DNA from: Elainella sp. Prado103
GTDB taxonomy: Bacteria > Cyanobacteriota > Cyanobacteriia > Elainellales > Elainellaceae
Direction of reading: 5' to 3'
Length of the DNA stretch: 51,959 nt
Assembly (NCBI GenBank): GCA_025454395.1
Contig: JALOOM010000032.1
Location: 1 to 51,959, forward strand
Every line of letters starts with the position of its first letter. Positions within the stretch are counted from its first letter, which is position 1. Below the pieces are notes generated by a model. The model worked only from the letters and a program-made list of their open reading frames with translations, was not told where the DNA came from and ran no database searches. Position numbers and translations under genes: made by a program. This document shows, one piece after another, positions 47,755-51,959 of this stretch.

Positions 47755-48668
47755 ATTGCCAACCTCCCTGCTGCCCCTCCAATCGTCGCTGGCAAACCTA
47801 GGATCAGCGTGCGTTCTAGCCAAACTGTCCAGGGGTCAGCCAAACTTAACCGATGAAAAATCCATAGCATCAGCGCTGCTGCTATCAGTGACACCAGGTA
47901 AGCCATCACTGTTTCCACCAATGGATGTTGAAATGCACCCTGTTGCTGCAAACGATGCTCCTGGGTTGTGAACCCAGCAACAAAAACGATGCAATAAGAA
48001 ATCAGCAGGGAAGCAATCAAAATTGATAATAACCAGGATGGTGAAGAAGCTGCGGCTAGGAGGGGTACCTCATCGGTTGGTGCAATACTAAATGCTATGA
48101 AGATGGCTCCCACTAATGTTGCGCCTAGATCAGCTAAAGCGGCATTATGGTGATTATTGGCAAGATGATGAATCTTCTCAGCTTTACCCGAACTATCTGA
48201 CTCCGCATCGCCCCTTTGATCGCGCATTCCAGACAGAATCGATCGGGCTAATGCAACCCCAATTGTAAATGGCATTCCTTCTAAAACAATTTTGCCGAGT
48301 GCCTCACTTAAAGGTGTGGTGGCATCAATTTCTCGTAATAAAAATAAGATGGCAGTAACGCTCAAAACCCCAATTGCGATCGCCTCTAGGCTATCCATTG
48401 CTGCCTGCTGTGAGCTATCAGGACTAGATTGTCGAAACCCATCTGTGCGATTGAGCAGGAATACAATCGAGGATGTAATCGCTAAAACCACTAGCATTAA
48501 GGGTGGCTCTACATAGGAACCAATCCACCAAACTTCCATGGTATACAGGAGTGGAATGCCAAACAGAAACCCTCCTGCTGCTCCACGCAACCAATCTTGA
48601 ATTTCTGCTGACCACTCCTGTCGAGTTGGAAGTTGAATTTGCCTCATGCTGCTAGTAACCCTCACCAT
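47751..48668 (-). CDS. DUF2391/TIGR02587-family integral membrane protein
   Basis: A 305-residue protein with about seven hydrophobic segments, beginning with WLRGAAGGFLFGIPLLYTMEVWWIG, a stretch typical of the TIGR02587 (DUF2391) family. A charged loop (MRDQRGDAESDSSGKAEKIHH) lies in the middle. No function is established for the family. ATG 48668 or ATG 48647 could be used; the second has GAGGG about 11 bases upstream. It overlaps the next gene by four bases. Confidence 0.8.
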   Translation of the reverse strand: MVRVTSSMRQIQLPTRQEWSAEIQDWLRGAAGGFLFGIPLLYTMEVWWIGSYVEPPLMLVVLAITSSIVFLLNRTDGFRQSSPDSSQQAAMDSLEAIAIGVLSVTAILFLLREIDATTPLSEALGKIVLEGMPFTIGVALARSILSGMRDQRGDAESDSSGKAEKIHHLANNHHNAALADLGATLVGAIFIAFSIAPTDEVPLLAAASSPSWLLSILIASLLISYCIVFVAGFTTQEHRLQQQGAFQHPLVETVMAYLVSLIAAALMLWIFHRLSLADPWTVWLERTLILGLPATIGGAAGRLAI

Positions 48669-48800
48669 GATTCCGACTATCCACTATTCGGCTGCCTGTA
48701 GAAAATTGGAATTGGTATCCTACGGTACAGCTTAAACGATTGGATCCTTAATATGTCAGAAAACGGGATGAGCTACCCCTATCTCCAGCATGATTTTGCC

Positions 48801-49424
48801 TCAACTTCTGGAAATTTGCTGCCAATGCGGAGGGCTGTAGTCTGAATTCAGAGATCGATCGACATAGTCCACTAAATTGGGCAGGGATTCATAGGCAATC
48901 TCCTGCTGCAGAAACAAATTCAGCTTTTGCTCCCAATCACCAGGATAATTCCGAATGACGGGATGGCGCACAACGATCGATTGATATTCTGCCTGTTGGG
49001 CATCTACAATCCAATCTAGTTTGAGCAGAGCTAAGGGACGAATGAATAGTCCGATCGCAGCTAAATTAAACCCTACATCAACGCCCTTTTGCCGCAATAC
49101 CAAGACAAATTGTGCTCCCCGCGGAATGACATAGGGAATGCTATCTCGATTCGGAATTGATTCAATTTCAATATTGTAACCCTGGGTCAGTCCTGCTTCT
49201 AGCGATAGTCCTTCATACTGTTGTTCTGGATGGGGGACATAAAGCTTGATTTGACTTGGAGTCCACGGTTTTGAGTCCAGTTCTTCGGTAGAATCGGCAT
49301 GATCAATCGGATTATGGTGATGACGCATGAGTTGCCCAACATGGCTTTCACGATCACAAAGGTGAACTAACGCCATATTAAAAATATATTGCTCAAATCG
49401 AGGAATTCCTAATTGGATCAGCAT
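48801..49424 (-). CDS. Hypothetical protein, 207 residues
   Basis: Not recognised. A soluble-looking protein with no signal peptide, a His-rich patch (MRHHHNPIDH), a middle segment rich in aromatic and hydrophobic residues (YVIPRGAQFVLVLRQKGVDVGFNLAAIGLF) and a helical, acidic C-terminus (DWEQKLNLFLQQEIAYESL). Codon use with CGATCG words looks native. It shares its strand with the DUF2391 pair but is 130 bp upstream of them, so cotranscription is possible. Confidence 0.65.
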   Translation of the reverse strand: MLIQLGIPRFEQYIFNMALVHLCDRESHVGQLMRHHHNPIDHADSTEELDSKPWTPSQIKLYVPHPEQQYEGLSLEAGLTQGYNIEIESIPNRDSIPYVIPRGAQFVLVLRQKGVDVGFNLAAIGLFIRPLALLKLDWIVDAQQAEYQSIVVRHPVIRNYPGDWEQKLNLFLQQEIAYESLPNLVDYVDRSLNSDYSPPHWQQISRS

Positions 49425-49829
49425 AGTAATATTAGCCTTTTATCAAAAACTGCTAGATCAGCATAGAATAGTCACGATCCAAACATGGCTATCATGACAA
49501 ACCCGACGGTAGTTTCTCTTATCCTTCTCTACGTCACTATAGGTTGCGGTAGTCAGCACTACATCCTACAAAAACTTGAAGTTTCTTTTGGTAACTCAAT
49601 ATGGACGACTGATATTTTACATGGCGATACAAAATCATATATTTCGTGATTGATATTGATATCTACCAACTCAATATTTTGATTCGTAGTCGATCGCACT
49701 GAAATCTTGGGTCAAGTCTTAGCTAATAGAATATAGAGCAATCCCTTTTATTGTTCTAGGAGCATATCTATACCGTCCGGCTAACTATCTTTAAGCTCCT
49801 CTGTCCCCTTATCTATCACGAGCTTGACC
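49425..49829. other. Divergent upstream region of the NafY-like gene
   Basis: About 400 bp without a gene, AT-rich to the right. It contains a GTA-N8-TAC site (49549-49562) and several TGATATTGATAT-like words near 49650. Confidence 0.5.
49549..49562 (+). promoter_or_regulatory. Candidate NtcA box upstream of the NafY-like gene
   Basis: GTAGTCAGCACTAC fits GTA-N8-TAC and is about 270 bp before the gene's start. A weak -10-like TAACTC is 29 bases downstream; the spacing is longer than usual. Confidence 0.4.
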
Positions 49830-50570
49830 ATGAGTCCTACTCATCCGCCCATTTCTAACGAAGTTGCATTGAGAATTGCTTTAGCCGCCAGAGTTTTGCC
49901 TGAAATCTCAATCGCAGAATTAATCGGTGCGCTCCAAGAGCATCTCGGGGAGGTACTCGATGAAGCAGCATTGAGCCGTATCACCGTTACAAACTTAAAA
50001 ACGTTCTTTGGGCAAACCTATGATACAGATGGGGAAGAGGTGGGTGAGGATGCAACTACAGGTGATATTGCCGCACTCAAAGAAGCAGTTCGGATTCTTT
50101 GGGGTGCCAAGGATGAAGCTGAGGCCTTACCAGTAGTCGAAGCCTATCAAGCAGATGACATGCCCCATTCCGTGCGAATTGCAGTTGCTTCTAATCACCG
50201 TGAACAACTCGATGCTCACTTTGGTTCTTGTGCCCGTTACTTAATTTATCAACTCTCTGCCACCGATTTAAAGTTGATTGATATTCGATCGGCTCTCCAA
50301 GCAGAGCTAGCAGAGGATCGCAATCGTTTTCGAGTCAATCTCATTCAAGATTGTCATATTCTCTATGTGGTCTCAATCGGTGGCCCTGCCGCAGCTAAAG
50401 TGATTCAAGCGGGCATTTATCCGATGAAGATTTTAGAAGGGGGAAATGCCAGAATGATCCTGGCTAATTTCCAAAATGTAATCGCAACTGCGCCACCCCC
50501 TTGGGTTGCCAAAATTCTTGGTGTAGCAGCAAGCAATCGTGTCAAGAACTATAAGGCAAGCGCAGGATAA
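49830..50570 (+). CDS. NafY/NifX-like dinitrogenase cofactor protein
   Basis: A 246-residue two-domain protein. The first 90 residues (NEVALRIALAARVLPEISIAELIGAL, ending LKTFFGQ; quoted in part) resemble the N-terminal domain of NafY/NifY. Residues about 115-230 form a NifX/NifB-C-like fold, VRIAVASNHREQLDAHFGSC, with the His that binds FeMo-co in NafY. It would bind apo-dinitrogenase or its cofactor. No other nif gene is in view. I chose ATG 49830 over TTG 49824. It is convergent with the next gene. Confidence 0.75.
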   Translation: MSPTHPPISNEVALRIALAARVLPEISIAELIGALQEHLGEVLDEAALSRITVTNLKTFFGQTYDTDGEEVGEDATTGDIAALKEAVRILWGAKDEAEALPVVEAYQADDMPHSVRIAVASNHREQLDAHFGSCARYLIYQLSATDLKLIDIRSALQAELAEDRNRFRVNLIQDCHILYVVSIGGPAAAKVIQAGIYPMKILEGGNARMILANFQNVIATAPPPWVAKILGVAASNRVKNYKASAG

Positions 50571-50596
50571 GGGGGACAACAGCCTTGTATCCTTAA

Positions 50597-51040
50597 TCAA
50601 GATAAATCATCCATGATCGTCGTGTAAGCTAGACGTAAAAGTTCTAGTTCAGTTGGTGGCAAAAAGCGTCGAGCTTCAATTAGAGATAAGAATGTTCCCC
50701 CTTGCCTGGCTAAACGCTCTTGTGGTGGATCGATCGAAGTAAATCGCGCTAAATAAATTTGTAACGGCTTCCCAGAATCATCAACCCATGCATTAAATTC
50801 TCGATCAACCATTAAGCTATCTTGAAAAAGCTCTAGACGCTGTCTCGCATCCGCTAATAAAGCATCCAACAAAGGCATCTTCTCTTGAATCTGGTTATCG
50901 CCTATATGGCTCTCAAGCACATGAGCTGCAGACGATAGCCCCTCAAACTGACAAATAGTTTCATTTACATATAGAAATAGCGTACGACCGCTAGAAGGAT
51001 GCTTGTGATACAGAATGAGACGATAATCAGATAACATCAC
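50597..51040 (-). CDS. Hypothetical protein, 147 residues
   Basis: Not recognised. A soluble alpha/beta-looking protein (YRLILYHKHPSSGRTLFLYVN, then long helices DALLADARQRLELFQDSL) with no signal peptide or membrane segment. It ends 26 bp from the NafY-like gene, convergent with it. Adjacent transposase remnants mean it could be a late arrival, but its composition does not differ visibly. Confidence 0.6.
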   Translation of the reverse strand: MMLSDYRLILYHKHPSSGRTLFLYVNETICQFEGLSSAAHVLESHIGDNQIQEKMPLLDALLADARQRLELFQDSLMVDREFNAWVDDSGKPLQIYLARFTSIDPPQERLARQGGTFLSLIEARRFLPPTELELLRLAYTTIMDDLS

Positions 51041-51113
51041 TAAATCAGTAAAGCTTACTGTTGAATGTTAGCAAGGTTTTGAAAACAGCTTAACGTTCAT
51101 AACAAAGAGTTCA

Positions 51114-51299
51114 GTGATAGAGGAAGCTGGGATGGCTAAAGCTTACAGTTACAACCTCTGGCAAAAAGTGATGCAAGCGATCGAACTCGATGGGATGAAA
51201 AAGAGCGAAGCGAGTCATCTGTTCAATCTCAGCCGTAACACGTATCAGCCTGTGGTTTCAGGAGACGGGGTTCGTGTCACCTTCTTGAGAGAAAAATAG
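51114..51299 (+). pseudogene. IS630-type transposase, N-terminal fragment
   Basis: AKAYSYNLWQKVMQAIELDGMKKSEASHLFNLSRNT matches the helix-turn-helix start of cyanobacterial IS630-family transposases (quoted in part: QAIELDGMKKSEASHLF). After RNT the frame shifts: one extra base near 51243 hides the expected ISLWFQ..TG continuation in the next frame. The rest of the transposase is missing. Confidence 0.75.
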
Positions 51300-51300
51300 G

Positions 51301-51841
51301 TCACAACTGATTATTGAGATAGGCACAACGATGCGCTAAAACAGTTGGAACATGTTCCGGCTTCCATCATGCTCCTGAAATTTTGAGTCAACGATCAATT
51401 TGTTTAACTGTTGATTCAACGGCTCCAGAGCCAATCGAGCAAATGCCCTCTGCTTGCAAATAATCATAGTTGACAATGCGATGGCGATGCTTTCGTAAAT
51501 ACTGAACAATGCGATGGCGATGCTTTCGTAAATACTGACAGAAACAGCGAGCTTGACGATGTTGACAAGTTTCAAACAAGTCTAGCGTTCCGCCTGCTGG
51601 CTGGTAAGGCATCGCGTTCCTAATATGCTCTTTAACGTTCGCTGGTATCCTTCAGTTGTTGCAGTCGCTGTTGCAATAAAAAAACACCCAGTTGTGGCAA
51701 CACGAACGCCTGAGTCTGCCGGCGAATGGTCTGCTCAATCCCTTCCAAGGTTTGCAACTGTTCGGCAGGGGTATCGCGATACAGAATCTGAGCAATCGTA
51801 TCAATGCTCTGTTGCAGTTGAGCTTCATCTTCTGGAGTCAT
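51301..51841 (-). pseudogene. ISKra4-like transposase remnant with internal deletion
   Basis: The 5' part (ATG 51841: MTPEDEAQLQQSIDTIAQIL...) looks like the N-terminus of cyanobacterial ISKra4-type transposases and ends in a stop at 51632. The 3' part (51612 to 51301) has the family's C-terminal block, NYDYLQAEGICSIGSGAVES followed by VKQIDR, then reads through two in-frame TGA codons (after IDR and before WKPEHVPTVLAHRCAYLNNQ). The middle is gone. A 33-bp duplication repeats YLRKHRHRIVQ. Confidence 0.7.
51473..51538. repeat. 33-bp tandem duplication inside the transposase remnant
   Basis: Two exact head-to-tail copies (51473-51505, 51506-51538), in frame with the transposase, repeating eleven residues (YLRKHRHRIV plus one). 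Confidence 0.95.
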
Positions 51842-51959
51842 AGCACGGTTAGAATATAGAGCCCTCAAACTATTGCTGCAATTAGTTTGCTTGCAGGTGT
51901 TTTCGTAGTAAGCAGACAATCTTAAAGGACGAGTGCAAGGACTTGCGGAGCCATCTAAC

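Overview
The window is cyanobacterial chromosomal DNA. Tandem psaA-psaB, a Raf1 Rubisco factor, a Ycf66-family protein, a GlpX-type FBPase/SBPase, class II aldolase, glutamyl-tRNA reductase, an arsenosugar-type ArsM, a FutA-type iron binding protein and very frequent CGATCG/GCGATCGC (HIP1-like) words all agree. The genus cannot be fixed from this; a filamentous Leptolyngbya-like organism would fit. A NafY/NifX-like protein near the right end hints at a diazotroph, but no nitrogenase genes are in view.

Layout. 1-1322: 5' part of ileS (minus). 1.3-4.6 kb: an accessory stretch with a repeat-built hypothetical ORF and an RTX-tailed S8/S53-like peptidase. 4.6-8.1 kb: Ycf66 protein, then an SGNH hydrolase and a GNAT acetyltransferase, flanked by two oppositely oriented copies of a 162-174 bp MITE-like element. 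8.1-12 kb: a nitrogen-scavenging group (cyanase, purine permease, guanine deaminase). 12-16.8 kb: three consecutive sensor kinase genes. 16.9-18.8 kb: a lipoprotein with a long acidic, Pro-rich tail. 19.6-24.4 kb: psaA, psaB and a strong terminator. 24.5-27.4 kb: a large hybrid kinase. 27.5-31.8 kb: uvrA and an EEP-fold hydrolase. 32-39 kb: arsM, glpX, hemA, futA and fba. 39.2-41.8 kb: a DEDDh exonuclease fused to a P-loop ATPase. 42-47 kb: PPOX protein, argD, prmA with a thioesterase, raf1. 47.1 kb: tRNA-Ala(GGC). 47.3-51 kb: a DUF2391 membrane pair, unknown proteins and the NafY-like protein. 51.1-51.9 kb: decayed IS630-like and ISKra4-like transposases.

Two patterns run through the window. 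First, short perfect or near-perfect tandem duplications (units of 9-33 bp, 2-6 copies) recur about every 4-5 kb, and several sit exactly on start or stop codons. Second, the MITE-like copies each carry their own 9-10 bp target duplication and an outward-reading start codon. The gene most worth following as a possible undescribed system is the exonuclease-ATPase fusion at 39237-41768; its role is unknown and its defence or repair function is only inferred.
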